NCBI RefSeq assembly: GCF_001907195.1
Contig: NZ_LVWA01000005.1
Location: 558,001 to 622,000, forward strand
Reading direction: 5' to 3'
Length of the DNA stretch: 64,000 nt
Origin: Pontibacter flavimaris
GTDB taxonomy: Bacteria > Bacteroidota > Bacteroidia > Cytophagales > Hymenobacteraceae
A model generated the notes under the pieces. The model searched no databases, was not told where the DNA came from, and saw only the letters and a program-made list of their open reading frames with translations. The stretch's first letter is position 1; each line of letters starts with the position of its first letter. The position numbers and the translations under genes are program-made. Shown in pieces: positions 1-8,459 of the stretch.

Positions 1-75
1 AGGCACCTGCTTGGCGTTGCAGCCGCCCAGTGAGAGCAGCAGCGAGGCGGATAGGTATAGGATAGGGTGTGTCAT
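1..75 (-). CDS. Lipoprotein, N-terminal part only
   Basis: Only the first 25 codons are in the window; the rest lies beyond its left edge. The reading frame opens with ATG at 73-75 and encodes a short hydrophobic segment ending in the lipobox LSLGGC, so the product should be exported and lipidated at Cys19. It is divergent from the permease gene at 142, with about 66 bp between the two starts. The function cannot be told from this stub. Confidence 0.6.
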   Translation of the reverse strand, partial: MTHPILYLSASLLLSLGGCNAKQVP

Positions 76-141
76 CGTTTTTGTAGGGTAGAAGTCAAAA
101 TTCATACCTATCTTTAAGGCCATTAATCTGATCTAAGGCGA

Positions 142-1350
142 GTGAATATCTCCAAGTACATATCCGATAAAATATCAGAAGTGCAGACCGGCTCTTTTAC
201 GCAGTCGGTTACAAAAATAGCAATTATTAGCATAGCTGCAGGCATTGCCATCATGATTGTGTCTTTTGCCATACTGGAGGGCTTCCGCAACGAGATTCGT
301 GACAAGATTTTCAGCTTTGGCGCGCACCTGCAGATCAGCAAGTATGACACCAATAACTCCTACGAGGGGGCTCCCATCAGCTATAATATCGGCGTATCGG
401 ACACCATCCAGGGAATAAAAAGGATACAGGGGTTCGCCCGCAAAACGGCCATTATCAAGACAGAGGATGAGGTGCTGGGGGTGGTGGTGAAAGGCGTGGG
501 AAAGGAGTATGATTTAAGCTCGATGCAGCATAACCTGGAAGGCGGGAAACTGATTGCCTTTAATGATACGGCCTCGTCGAAGGACGTGCTGCTGAGCCAG
601 GCAATTGCCAGCAAGCTGCGGCTAAATGTAGGAGATGAGGCTATCTTCTACTTTATACAGAACCCGCCACGGGCCCGGAAACTGCGGGTGAGCGGCATTT
701 ACAACACGGGCCTGGAGGAATTTGACGAGGTGTTCGTGCTCGGCGACATCAAGCTGATCCGGGAGCTGAACAACTGGCCCGATACCCTGGTAGGGGGCGT
801 GGAGGTGGTGCTGAACGACTTTGACCAGATAGACGAGGCGGCCGAGCGCGTGTTCGAAAGTATGAACTACGACCTGCAGTTGGAGAAGATAACTGACCGC
901 CACGCCCAGCTGTTCGACTGGCTGAAGCTGCTGCAAAAGAACGTGGTGATTTTCCTGGTACTTATCATCTTCGTGGCTACGTTCAACATGGTCTCCACCG
1001 TGTTCATCATGATCATCGAGCGGATCAACATGATCGGGGTGCTGAAGGCCGTGGGCGCTACGGATGCGCAGATCAGGCAGGTGTTTTACTTCCGTGGCCT
1101 GAAACTGACGCTGAAGGGAATGCTGTGGGGTAACCTTGTCGGTATTGGATTTTGCGCCGCCCAATACTACTTCGAGCTCATCCCGCTGGACCCGGAGAAC
1201 TACTACATGGACCGTGTGCCGATCAGCTGGAACTTTGGGGTAATTCTGATTCTGAACGCCCTGACGCTGGTGCTCACCATGCTGGCCATACTTATTCCTG
1301 CCGCCATGATTGCCCGCATCAAGCCAGTGAAGGCGATAAAGTTTGACTAA
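142..1350 (+). CDS. FtsX/LolC-type ABC transporter permease
   Basis: A 402-residue inner-membrane protein with the layout of the LolC/LolE and MacB permease family: one transmembrane helix near residues 25-45, a periplasmic domain of about 220 residues, then three helices (about 270-295, 325-345, 370-395). The segment between helices 2 and 3 contains the family hallmark (IIERINMIGVLKAVGAT). Members of the family move lipoproteins or other envelope substrates using a separate ATPase, which is not beside it here. The start is GTG at 142; no better start with the intact first helix is visible. Assignment to the family is firm, but the substrate is unknown. Confidence 0.85.
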   Translation: MNISKYISDKISEVQTGSFTQSVTKIAIISIAAGIAIMIVSFAILEGFRNEIRDKIFSFGAHLQISKYDTNNSYEGAPISYNIGVSDTIQGIKRIQGFARKTAIIKTEDEVLGVVVKGVGKEYDLSSMQHNLEGGKLIAFNDTASSKDVLLSQAIASKLRLNVGDEAIFYFIQNPPRARKLRVSGIYNTGLEEFDEVFVLGDIKLIRELNNWPDTLVGGVEVVLNDFDQIDEAAERVFESMNYDLQLEKITDRHAQLFDWLKLLQKNVVIFLVLIIFVATFNMVSTVFIMIIERINMIGVLKAVGATDAQIRQVFYFRGLKLTLKGMLWGNLVGIGFCAAQYYFELIPLDPENYYMDRVPISWNFGVILILNALTLVLTMLAILIPAAMIARIKPVKAIKFD

Positions 1351-1420
1351 AGTATAAGGTCGGAATCAGGAAGTATAAATTCAGCTGCAAGGATAATCTG
1401 CATAAGTATAAAGTATAAAA

Positions 1421-1461
1421 AAGGGCGGGCTATACCTTGGTTGGTATAGCCCGCCCTTTTT
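1421..1461. terminator. Bidirectional intrinsic terminator
   Basis: A perfect 16-bp stem (1421-1436 with 1443-1458) closes a 6-nt loop. It has A residues on the left and T residues on the right, so it can stop transcription from both converging genes (the permease and mscS). Copies of AAGTATAA stand just to its left. Confidence 0.85.
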
Positions 1462-1477
1462 GTAAGAAGTTTGAGCT

Positions 1478-2323
1478 CTATGCTCCCACAGCAGCCTGCT
1501 CTTTGCCGCTTTGCTGCGAGAGCACTTCGCGGCGGGGCACCGGCAGGGCAATATTGTTCTGCTCGAAGGCGGCCTTGGCGCGCTCGTTCATGTCCCAGAA
1601 CAGGCCCCAGTAGTCTTCGCGCTTGCACCAGATGCGGGTACTGATGGTGATGGAATGCTCGGCAAAGTTTGTTACAACGATAGCGGGGGCGGGCTCCTTC
1701 ATCACACGCTCATCCTGGCTAATCAGCTCCTGAATCAGTTGGCGCACCTTACCAATATCATTGTTTACCGACACGGTAAAGAGCAACTCCACCCGGCGCG
1801 TGGCTTCCACCGAGTAGTTCACCACCACGGCAGAGGCCAACGGCCCATTGGGGATGTAAATGGTTTTGTTGTCGGCGGTCTTCAGCACGGTGTTAAAGAT
1901 GTTGATGATTTGCACGGTACCGCTTTGCCCCTGGGCCTCAATGAAGTCACCTACCCTAAAAGGCTTGATGGTAAGTATGAGCACCCCGCCGGCAAAGTTC
2001 GCCAGGCTGCCCTGGAGTGCCAGGCCAATGGCCAGGCCGGCAGAGCCCAGTACAGCGATAAAGGAGGTCATCTCCACGCCTATCTGCGCGATCACCAGCA
2101 CGAGCAGCAGGACCCACAGCGCGATGCTGAAGATGCTTAGCAGGAAAGGCCGCAGCGACTCATCCACGCTTTTTCGGAGCATCAGGCCACTGATGAGCAG
2201 CTTCAGCCGTCTGATGATCCAGGCGCCTAGAACAAGTATAAAAATGGCTACCAACAGCTTCAGGCCATACAACACGGCGAAGTTTACAATCATTTCGCGG
2301 ATCGAATCGAAATCCAACACCAT
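1478..2323 (-). CDS. mscS: Small-conductance mechanosensitive channel MscS
   Basis: 281 residues, close to the 286 of E. coli MscS. Three N-terminal membrane helices end in the glycine- and alanine-rich pore helix (LGSAGLAIGLALQGSLANFA, about residues 92-111). The beta domain follows (KPFRVGDFIEAQGQSGTV) and then the cytoplasmic cage domain. Such channels open on membrane tension and release solutes after osmotic downshock. The gene converges on the permease gene, sharing the terminator at 1421. Directly upstream of its ATG is a short run of GGGTTAA heptads (about 2332-2345). Confidence 0.92.
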   Translation of the reverse strand: MVLDFDSIREMIVNFAVLYGLKLLVAIFILVLGAWIIRRLKLLISGLMLRKSVDESLRPFLLSIFSIALWVLLLVLVIAQIGVEMTSFIAVLGSAGLAIGLALQGSLANFAGGVLILTIKPFRVGDFIEAQGQSGTVQIINIFNTVLKTADNKTIYIPNGPLASAVVVNYSVEATRRVELLFTVSVNNDIGKVRQLIQELISQDERVMKEPAPAIVVTNFAEHSITISTRIWCKREDYWGLFWDMNERAKAAFEQNNIALPVPRREVLSQQSGKEQAAVGA

Positions 2324-2386
2324 TAGAAAATAAGGGTTAAGGGTTAAAAAGTAAAGAATTGATATACCGGAAGTGTCACAAAAAGC

Positions 2387-3094
2387 TCAGGAGATAGGCG
2401 GCAGGTGGCGGCACTGCAGGATCAGGTTAGGGTCGGGACACAGCTGCGCATACTTGGCGCGCTCGGCGGTGGTGGCCACTCCCGGAAAATCGCCATACTT
2501 ATCGCCCATTTCGGCTATGATTTGGAAGTGCAGGTGCGGCGGCCAGTGGCCGTTCTCCGGGTAAGGTCCTATCTCGGCAATCTTCTCGCCTCTGGCAAAG
2601 TGCTGCCCCTGCTGCAGCCCCTGCAGGGAAGTGCGGTTCAGGTGGCCGTACAAAGTATAAAATGTCACCCCCTCCAGCTCGTGCTGCAGGATGATGGTGG
2701 GGCCGTAGTCGCCGAAGTTATCGTTATCCTGAAAGCTGTGCACGGTGGCATCCAGCGGCGTGAACACGGCTGTGCCCGCTGACAGCCACACATCCACGCC
2801 CAGGTGCAGGTTGCGGCTTTGGGCGGCCACATCAAAGTGGCGGCTGCGGCGGTAGATAAAGCGGTCCTCCAGATAGCCGCCCACGCCTGCGGTAGCCTTA
2901 TGCTCCTGCAGCATCTGCTCCACAGCCTTATTGAACGAGTCGGTGTCCTGCAGGTCGGTGTTTTGCAGCAGCAGGTTCTTTTCGGAAAAATCCAGCGTGC
3001 ACACGCCATCGGCGTTCAGGTCGGCGTCCAGAACAGGGGCAAAGGCATGGCGCTGCCTACGGAGCAGGGCGCTAAGGTTTTGGGTGTTGTTCAT
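2387..3094 (-). CDS. M23 family peptidoglycan metallopeptidase
   Basis: 235 residues with a LytM/M23 domain in the C-terminal 150. The zinc-binding residues are visible as His97 and Asp101 (in LHLGVD) and the HxH pair at 187-189 (PHLHF), with His151 in YGHL. The family cuts peptide cross-links in peptidoglycan. There is no obvious signal peptide, which is unusual for an acting wall hydrolase. The sequence most resembles M23 domains that are elsewhere fused to kinase/aminotransferase proteins, so a cytoplasmic or non-classical role is possible. It lies downstream of the HNH/AP2 gene on the same strand, separated by a strong hairpin. Confidence 0.8.
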   Translation of the reverse strand: MNNTQNLSALLRRQRHAFAPVLDADLNADGVCTLDFSEKNLLLQNTDLQDTDSFNKAVEQMLQEHKATAGVGGYLEDRFIYRRSRHFDVAAQSRNLHLGVDVWLSAGTAVFTPLDATVHSFQDNDNFGDYGPTIILQHELEGVTFYTLYGHLNRTSLQGLQQGQHFARGEKIAEIGPYPENGHWPPHLHFQIIAEMGDKYGDFPGVATTAERAKYAQLCPDPNLILQCRHLPPIS

Positions 3095-3097
3095 AAG

Positions 3098-3138
3098 CTT
3101 GCACCATGGGCGCAGTTACATTGTGCCCATGGTGCAAG
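3098..3138. repeat. 14-bp perfect inverted repeat before the M23 start codon
   Basis: CTTGCACCATGGGC at 3098-3111 pairs with GCCCATGGTGCAAG at 3125-3138 across a 13-nt spacer. It fills the 55-bp gap between the HNH/AP2 gene and the M23 gene and ends 3 nt before the M23 ATG. No T run follows on the minus strand, so it is a poor terminator. It would hide the ribosome landing site. Confidence 0.7.
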
Positions 3139-3149
3139 TTAAGCAGAAA

Positions 3150-3719
3150 TTAGTTTAGAGGCGCAGCTTCCTCCTCCTCCAGCACCTTGGCGAAGGTCTT
3201 CAGGCTCTTGGTCTTCCCGAAAAGCTCCTCGGATTTTTTGCTGTAGGCCAGGGCGGCCTCCTGCAGCGTCTCGAAAGTGCCCAGGTTAATGCGCTGCTTG
3301 TTATGGTGGATAATGGCGCGGTACTTTTGCGCTTCCTTGTGCACCCCGCGCACGCCCAGCTTGTTCTCGGTTTTAGTGGTGTTGCGCACAATTTTGCACA
3401 GCGGGGCCCACTCCAGGTTCTCGCGGCGGCAGTCCAGCTTGTTGCCGTTCTTAAAGTGCACGTACAGCTTCAGCTCGCTCTCAGGCTTCTCCAGCAGCTG
3501 TTCCCCAATCATCTTGTGCAGGTAAATGGTCTCGTTGCGGTACTTGCCGTTTTTAAGCGGCCAGTTTTTCTGGAAGAAGGCGTAGCCGTTGGAATGAATA
3601 CGCAGGTGCTTCAGGAACTCGATCTGGTGCAGATAGGGGCTGTTCTGGATGTAATCATATGTAGTGTCGTCTATCACTACCGTTTTTTCACAGTTTTTAA
3701 GCGTTAGTTTGTACAGCAT
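3150..3719 (-). CDS. HNH/AP2-domain DNA-binding protein
   Basis: 189 residues in two parts. Residues about 55-120 look like an HNH_3-type homing-nuclease fold (YLHKMIGEQLL, then FKNGNKLDCRRENLEW). Residues about 122-170 form an AP2 DNA-binding domain (LGVRGVHKEAQKYRAII, then INLGTFETLQEAALAYSK). This pairing is typical of homing endonucleases, but the gene stands alone with no intron or intein nearby. The usual D-H pair before the NGNKLDNRREN motif reads Y-V-H, so nuclease activity is uncertain. It may be a domesticated regulator. Confidence 0.75.
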   Translation of the reverse strand: MLYKLTLKNCEKTVVIDDTTYDYIQNSPYLHQIEFLKHLRIHSNGYAFFQKNWPLKNGKYRNETIYLHKMIGEQLLEKPESELKLYVHFKNGNKLDCRRENLEWAPLCKIVRNTTKTENKLGVRGVHKEAQKYRAIIHHNKQRINLGTFETLQEAALAYSKKSEELFGKTKSLKTFAKVLEEEEAAPLN

Positions 3720-3981
3720 GTTGTTGTTTTCATGTTAATAAGCATAGCGTTCCATACAGAAGCAAGGGCACAGGTATAAGAACCCCTGCCGTTGCAGCGC
3801 TTTGTAAAGTTCAGCTTTTTTTTAATATATTTTACAACTAATATTCAAATTTTTTATTGTGCACCGGGGGCTGGTATCTTAAAATTTATACGTTACTTTC
3901 TCAGAACAGGAGGGATTATCGTAACTTTCGGGTTCGAATTAAGTTTTAGACCGAGACGAATCTGAGAAAAAGAATAAAACC

Positions 3982-5070
3982 ATGAGTAGCCCTTACCTTA
4001 CCCTGAAGGTCGTAGAAATTACCCGCGAAACGGCAGACGCTGCCACCATACATTTCGAGCACCCCGAAAAGCAGACGATAGACTATAAGCCCGGCCAGTT
4101 CCTCACCCTGATCCTGCCGGTTGAGGGCAAGGAGATCCGCCGCTCTTACTCCCTCAGCAGCACCCCGCACGAGGCGCCACGCCTTTCGGTAACAGTAAAG
4201 CGCGTGGAGGGCGGCCTGATGTCGAATTACCTGCTCGATCACCTGCAGGCAGGGCAGGAGGTGAAGGTGATGGCGCCGATCGGGAACTTCTGCCTCACCT
4301 GCGCTCCCACCAACCAGCGCCAGGTACTGCTGTTCGGCGCCGGCAGCGGCATCACGCCACTCATGGCCATCCTGAAGGCCGTGCTGCGCGAGGAGCCAAA
4401 CAGCAAAGTAACACTGCTCTACGGCAACCGCGACGAGGAGTCGGTCATCTTCCGGGGGCAGCTGCAGCAACTGCAGGCGCAGCACCAGGGGCGCCTGCAG
4501 GTCGTGTACATTTACAGCCAGCCCCGCCAGGCCTGCGACCACCGTGGCCGCATGAACCAAAGTATGATTATTAAGATACTCGAGCGCCTGCAACTGGCCA
4601 AGGCACAGGAGGCGGTCTACTACATGTGCGGGCCGGAGGGCATGATGGAGGAGGTGCGCCATGCGCTCAGCGTGCTGCGCGTGCCGGCAGACCGCATGTT
4701 CAGGGAGAGCTTTGTGAGCAATAAACTGCTGGACAAGCAGGAGCAGGAGGCGCAGCACGGCGCGGTGATGTCCTCAGACGAGGATGGCGAGATCACCACC
4801 CAAACCGTGACCGTTATTTACGAGGGCTCAGAGTATAGCTTTGTGGTAGAGCCGGACCAGACCATACTGGAGGCGGCCCTGGAGCAGGACATCGATTTGC
4901 CCTACTCCTGCCAGGCCGGCCTGTGCACCGCCTGCCGGGGCAAGTGCCTGAGCGGCAAGGTGCACCTGGATGAGCGCGAGGGTCTTTCTGACGCAGAGAT
5001 GGAGGAAGGCTACGTGCTCAACTGCGTAGGGCACCCACTCACCCCGAACGTGGTGATCGAGATCGGTTAG
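3982..5070 (+). CDS. paaE: Phenylacetyl-CoA epoxidase reductase PaaE
   Basis: 362 residues with the three modules of a class IA ferredoxin reductase. There is an FAD-binding barrel (RSYSLSS at 54-60), an NAD(P) domain (GAGSGITP at 119-126, CGPEGMM near 216-222) and a C-terminal plant-type 2Fe-2S domain with Cys310, Cys315, Cys318 and Cys348. In the family it passes electrons from NADPH to the PaaA di-iron centre. It stands about 3 kb from paaABCD on the other strand, so it must have its own promoter. It could serve another oxygenase, but the paa genes nearby support this name. Confidence 0.85.
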   Translation: MSSPYLTLKVVEITRETADAATIHFEHPEKQTIDYKPGQFLTLILPVEGKEIRRSYSLSSTPHEAPRLSVTVKRVEGGLMSNYLLDHLQAGQEVKVMAPIGNFCLTCAPTNQRQVLLFGAGSGITPLMAILKAVLREEPNSKVTLLYGNRDEESVIFRGQLQQLQAQHQGRLQVVYIYSQPRQACDHRGRMNQSMIIKILERLQLAKAQEAVYYMCGPEGMMEEVRHALSVLRVPADRMFRESFVSNKLLDKQEQEAQHGAVMSSDEDGEITTQTVTVIYEGSEYSFVVEPDQTILEAALEQDIDLPYSCQAGLCTACRGKCLSGKVHLDEREGLSDAEMEEGYVLNCVGHPLTPNVVIEIG

Positions 5071-5088
5071 GCCGAAAAAACGTATAAA

Positions 5089-5133
5089 AGAACAGCGCCA
5101 GCGAAGTTTTCTTGCGGCGCTGTTCTTTTTTTT
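5089..5133 (+). terminator. Intrinsic terminator after paaE
   Basis: An 11-bp stem (5089-5099 with 5116-5126) is followed by a run of eight or nine T. It ends paaE transcription. It also shows that the upstream start of the next reading frame, at 5132, is inside the T run and not real. Confidence 0.88.
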
Positions 5134-5185
5134 GTACTTTCATAAGAAACGCCTATATTGTACTTCTGAAATATACATTGCCACA

Positions 5186-6919
5186 ATGACAATACAACAA
5201 ACAACTAACTTAATAATACCGGAGCGTCTGCCCCGCACCTACCTCTCCGAGGAGTTCAGGGTAGAGCAGTGGGAAACCATCAGGCCCTATTTCGAGGAAC
5301 TGAAGACCCGCCAGATCGAGAGTGTGGAGGAGTTGGAGAAGTGGATGCGGGACCGCAGCGAGCTTGAGAGCGTGCTTTCCGAGGACCTGGGCTGGCGCTA
5401 CATCCGCATGACCTGCGACACCCAAAACGAGGAAACTACGAAGGCTTTCCAATACTTTATCTCTGAGATAGAACCCAACATAGCACCGCTGGACCATGAG
5501 CTGAACCTGAAGCTGATGCACTCGCCGTACGTGAACGGGCTGGATAAGGAAAAGTATAAGATCTACCTGCGCGGGGTGGAGCGCGCGTTGGAAATTTTCC
5601 GGGAAGTCAACATTCCGCTGCAAACGGAGATCAGCACCAAACAGCAGCAGTACGCCGCCATTACCGGCGCCATGACCGTGACCCTGGATGGTCAGGAAAT
5701 GACCCTGCAACGCGCCGCAGACCGCCTGAAGCGGACTGACAGAGCCGTGCGCGAGGAAGCCTGGGTTGCTGTGCAGGAGCGTCGCTTTCAGGAACGCGAA
5801 AAACTGGACAGCCTGTTTGATGAGCTGCTGAAGCTGCGCCACCAGGTAGCCACTAACGCCGATTTCGAGAATTTCCGCGACTACATGTTTGCCGCCATGG
5901 GCCGCTTCGACTACACCCCGCAGGATTGCTTCGATTTCCATACTTCGATAGAGGAAACGATCGTGCCGCTGCTCACTAAGGTTGATGAGGAGCGCAAGCA
6001 ATTGCTGGGGCTGGAGGAGCTGCGCCCCTGGGACCTTGATGTTGACCCATCCGGCAAAAAGCCGCTGGAGCCGTTTAAGTCCGGCGACGAGTTGCTGGAG
6101 AAGACGGTGCAGGTGTTCTATAAGCTGGATACCTACCTGGGCGATTGCCTGGCTACAATGCGGGAGATGGGCCACCTGGATCTGGAGTCGAGAAAAGGAA
6201 AGGCACCGGGAGGTTACAACTATCCTTTGGATGAGATTGGGGTACCGTTCATCTTCATGAATGCCACCTCCAGCCTGCGCGATGTCATCACGATGCTGCA
6301 CGAGGGTGGCCACGCCGTGCATTCTTTCCTAACGCGCGACCTGTGGCTCAACTCCTTCAAGCATCCGCCGTCAGAGGTGGCCGAGCTGGCCTCCATGTCG
6401 ATGGAACTGATCTCGATGGATTACTGGGATACCTTTTTTGAGGATGAGGACGAACTGCGCCGGGCCAAGAAAACGCACCTGGAGAGCGTGCTGGAGACCT
6501 TCCCGTGGGTAGCTACCGTGGATAAATTCCAGCACTGGGTTTACGAGCATCCGGAGCAGACGCAGGAGCAGCGCCACCAGGAGTGGCTGAGCATCTTCGG
6601 CACTTTCAATCACAAGTTAGTAAACTGGCAGGGGCTGGAGAAGTATAAACCTTACCTGTGGCAGAAGCAGCTGCACATCTACGAGGTGCCGTTCTATTAT
6701 ATCGAGTATGCTATGGCTCAGCTTGGGGCCATCGCCGTCTGGAAGAATTACAAGGAAAACCCTTCCGAAGGACTTGCCGCCTATAAGCGCGCCCTCAGCC
6801 TGGGCTATACCGTTTCCATTGGCGAAGTATACGAGGCGGCCGGCATCAAATTCGACTTCAGCACCGAATACATCAAGAGTCTGGTGGATTTCGTGCGCGG
6901 AGAGATGGCGCAACTGTAG
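5186..6919 (+). CDS. M3 family oligoendopeptidase
   Basis: 577 residues from the ATG at 5186. The frame is open further upstream, but an earlier start would lie in the T tract of the paaE terminator. The zinc site HEGGH is at residues 372-376 (LHEGGHAVHSF). The downstream SEVAELASMSMEL segment supplies the third zinc ligand, as in thimet/PepF-type M3 peptidases. Such enzymes cut short peptides in the cytoplasm, and no signal peptide is seen. It appears to be a single-gene unit with its own terminator at 6957. Confidence 0.9.
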   Translation: MTIQQTTNLIIPERLPRTYLSEEFRVEQWETIRPYFEELKTRQIESVEELEKWMRDRSELESVLSEDLGWRYIRMTCDTQNEETTKAFQYFISEIEPNIAPLDHELNLKLMHSPYVNGLDKEKYKIYLRGVERALEIFREVNIPLQTEISTKQQQYAAITGAMTVTLDGQEMTLQRAADRLKRTDRAVREEAWVAVQERRFQEREKLDSLFDELLKLRHQVATNADFENFRDYMFAAMGRFDYTPQDCFDFHTSIEETIVPLLTKVDEERKQLLGLEELRPWDLDVDPSGKKPLEPFKSGDELLEKTVQVFYKLDTYLGDCLATMREMGHLDLESRKGKAPGGYNYPLDEIGVPFIFMNATSSLRDVITMLHEGGHAVHSFLTRDLWLNSFKHPPSEVAELASMSMELISMDYWDTFFEDEDELRRAKKTHLESVLETFPWVATVDKFQHWVYEHPEQTQEQRHQEWLSIFGTFNHKLVNWQGLEKYKPYLWQKQLHIYEVPFYYIEYAMAQLGAIAVWKNYKENPSEGLAAYKRALSLGYTVSIGEVYEAAGIKFDFSTEYIKSLVDFVRGEMAQL

Positions 6920-6956
6920 TATAAAGTATGAATCCTAAAGTATAAATCTCCTGAGA

Positions 6957-6985
6957 GAGCCTTGCACCCAAGCAAGGCTCTTTTT
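6957..6985 (+). terminator. Intrinsic terminator after the M3 peptidase gene
   Basis: A perfect 9-bp stem (GAGCCTTGC at 6957-6965 with 6972-6980) is followed by five T. Copies of AGTATAA precede it. Confidence 0.82.
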
Positions 6986-7027
6986 GCTTCTGAACAACTG
7001 CCGGTGTTGCGGCGCGTAAATTTTGAT

Positions 7028-7813
7028 ATGAAAGGCAGGCCATCACTATTTTTAGGCATCTTACTCTTCCTGGCCGGGTGTACAACAGCCCCTGTTGCTG
7101 AAGTTGCTACCGAACCTGTGGGTGTAAGCGCAGGCAAAACCAAAGAACCAGCGTCCGTGGCAGGCACCTGGCGCGGGGTCATTCCCTGTGCCGATTGTCC
7201 GGGAATCAATTACACCCTGCGTCTGAACGAAGACAATACTTTTGAAGGAACATTGACCTATCAGGAGCGTGATGTGGAACCCTTTACCCGCACCGGCACC
7301 TGGCGTTTGCATGCGGGAAAAGTAGCATTGGAAGCCGCTGACAATGGCACTGTGCCCACTCTTTTTGAGCTAACCAAAACAGGCGAGCTGAACATGCTGG
7401 ATCAAGAGGGCAAACCCATCACGACAGGCACTGCCCCGCTATATGTTCTGAGGAAGGACTCGGATTTTGCAGAGGATAATCCTATTCTTAGGGAGGAAAG
7501 GCGTGAGCGGGGGCTGGACTTTGTAGCCACCGGCAACGAACCTGGCTGGTTGCTGGAGATCGACCTGGAGAAAAGTATACGTTTCAAGACATTGCCTTCC
7601 GAAAGTATAAGTATGGAGACGCCTGTTCCGGCCGCGCTTAGGAGCGGAAACATAACCACCTATCTAGCCACCTCAGAAGCGGGAGAGCTGGAGGTCGAGA
7701 TCATAGAGCAGCCGTGTGAGGATACGATGTCGGGCAAAGTGTCGCCGTATCTGGTGCGGGTAAAGGTAAACGGGATAAACTTCAGGGGCTGCGGGGAGTA
7801 CCTTCAGGAGTAG
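7028..7813 (+). CDS. NlpE-like lipoprotein
   Basis: 261 residues from ATG 7028, chosen because it starts a compact lipoprotein signal (lipobox LFLAGC). The longer frame begins inside the previous terminator. Residues about 40-125 match the NlpE N-terminal fold, including the CxxC element (IPCADCPGI). The C-terminal half (LDFVATGNEPGWLLEI) matches the domain often found behind NlpE or META-type domains. In enterobacteria NlpE senses surface and copper stress, but here only the fold is claimed. It converges on paaD. Confidence 0.78.
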   Translation: MKGRPSLFLGILLFLAGCTTAPVAEVATEPVGVSAGKTKEPASVAGTWRGVIPCADCPGINYTLRLNEDNTFEGTLTYQERDVEPFTRTGTWRLHAGKVALEAADNGTVPTLFELTKTGELNMLDQEGKPITTGTAPLYVLRKDSDFAEDNPILREERRERGLDFVATGNEPGWLLEIDLEKSIRFKTLPSESISMETPVPAALRSGNITTYLATSEAGELEVEIIEQPCEDTMSGKVSPYLVRVKVNGINFRGCGEYLQE

Positions 7814-7890
7814 CAGCTAGTTCAAAAGTATAAAACATTAGTGCTGGCTAAAGTATAGCCGCCGCTCCTGATTTATACTTTATACTTTGC

Positions 7891-8373
7891 TTACAGCGGC
7901 TTAAACTGCTCAAACATCTGCTTACAGTTATTGCAATAGTGCATAGAGCGGCATAATGTCGGACCGAAAGGCGTTCTCATATCGGTATTATCGCTATCGC
8001 AGTACGGGCACTTTACATGTTCCAGAATATCGAGATCAAGTATAAGATCATACTTTGGCGGTGGCGCCAGGCCAAATTCCTTCAAATGTTGACGACCTTT
8101 TTCGCTTAGTTTGTTACTGTCCCAGGGACTATCGAAGGTCATGCTAACCGTATAGTTGCTAATGCCGTGTTTCTCCAGCGTACGTTCCACATCTTTCTTC
8201 ATGTAGTCCATGGCAGGGCAACCGGCAAAAGTTGGCGTCATGTTCACCGTTACGTGGTCATTATCTGAAACTTCCACACCCGTAATCACACCCAAATCCA
8301 CCAGCGACAATACCGGTATTTCAGGGTCTTTTACTTCCTCCAGCAGGGCTAATATGTTTTCCTTGGTCAACAT
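7891..8373 (-). CDS. paaD: Phenylacetyl-CoA epoxidase assembly protein PaaD
   Basis: 160 residues. The N-terminal half is a MIP18/DUF59 domain (VKDPEIPVLSLVDLGVI). The C-terminal half holds four-cysteine zinc-ribbon motifs (CPYCDSD and CNNCKQMF), the pattern of PaaD (also called PaaJ). In this family PaaD helps mature or assemble the multicomponent epoxidase and is not catalytic. It is the last gene of the paaABCD run, separated from paaC by the heptad hairpin at 8374-8459. Confidence 0.92.
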   Translation of the reverse strand: MLTKENILALLEEVKDPEIPVLSLVDLGVITGVEVSDNDHVTVNMTPTFAGCPAMDYMKKDVERTLEKHGISNYTVSMTFDSPWDSNKLSEKGRQHLKEFGLAPPPKYDLILDLDILEHVKCPYCDSDNTDMRTPFGPTLCRSMHYCNNCKQMFEQFKPL

Positions 8374-8459
8374 CGCTTTTCGTTATTCGTTGATCGTTGT
8401 TCGTTATTCGGGTTCACAAAAAGCGATCAACGGATAACGATTAACGAGCAACGAAACTT
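8374..8459. repeat. Heptad inverted-repeat element between paaC and paaD
   Basis: The left arm (8376-8412) is a run of degenerate 7-mers of form TTCGTTR ending in GGG. The right arm (8423-8456) is its approximate reverse complement (AACGATT/AACGAGC type units). The whole 86-bp paaC-paaD spacer is made of it, so it will fold as a long imperfect hairpin in the mRNA. It contains no gene. Confidence 0.75.

Noticed and set aside
3150..3719. Active homing endonuclease or mobile intron
   Set aside because: Neighbouring genes are intact and no intron or intein boundary is visible. The nuclease motif is altered.
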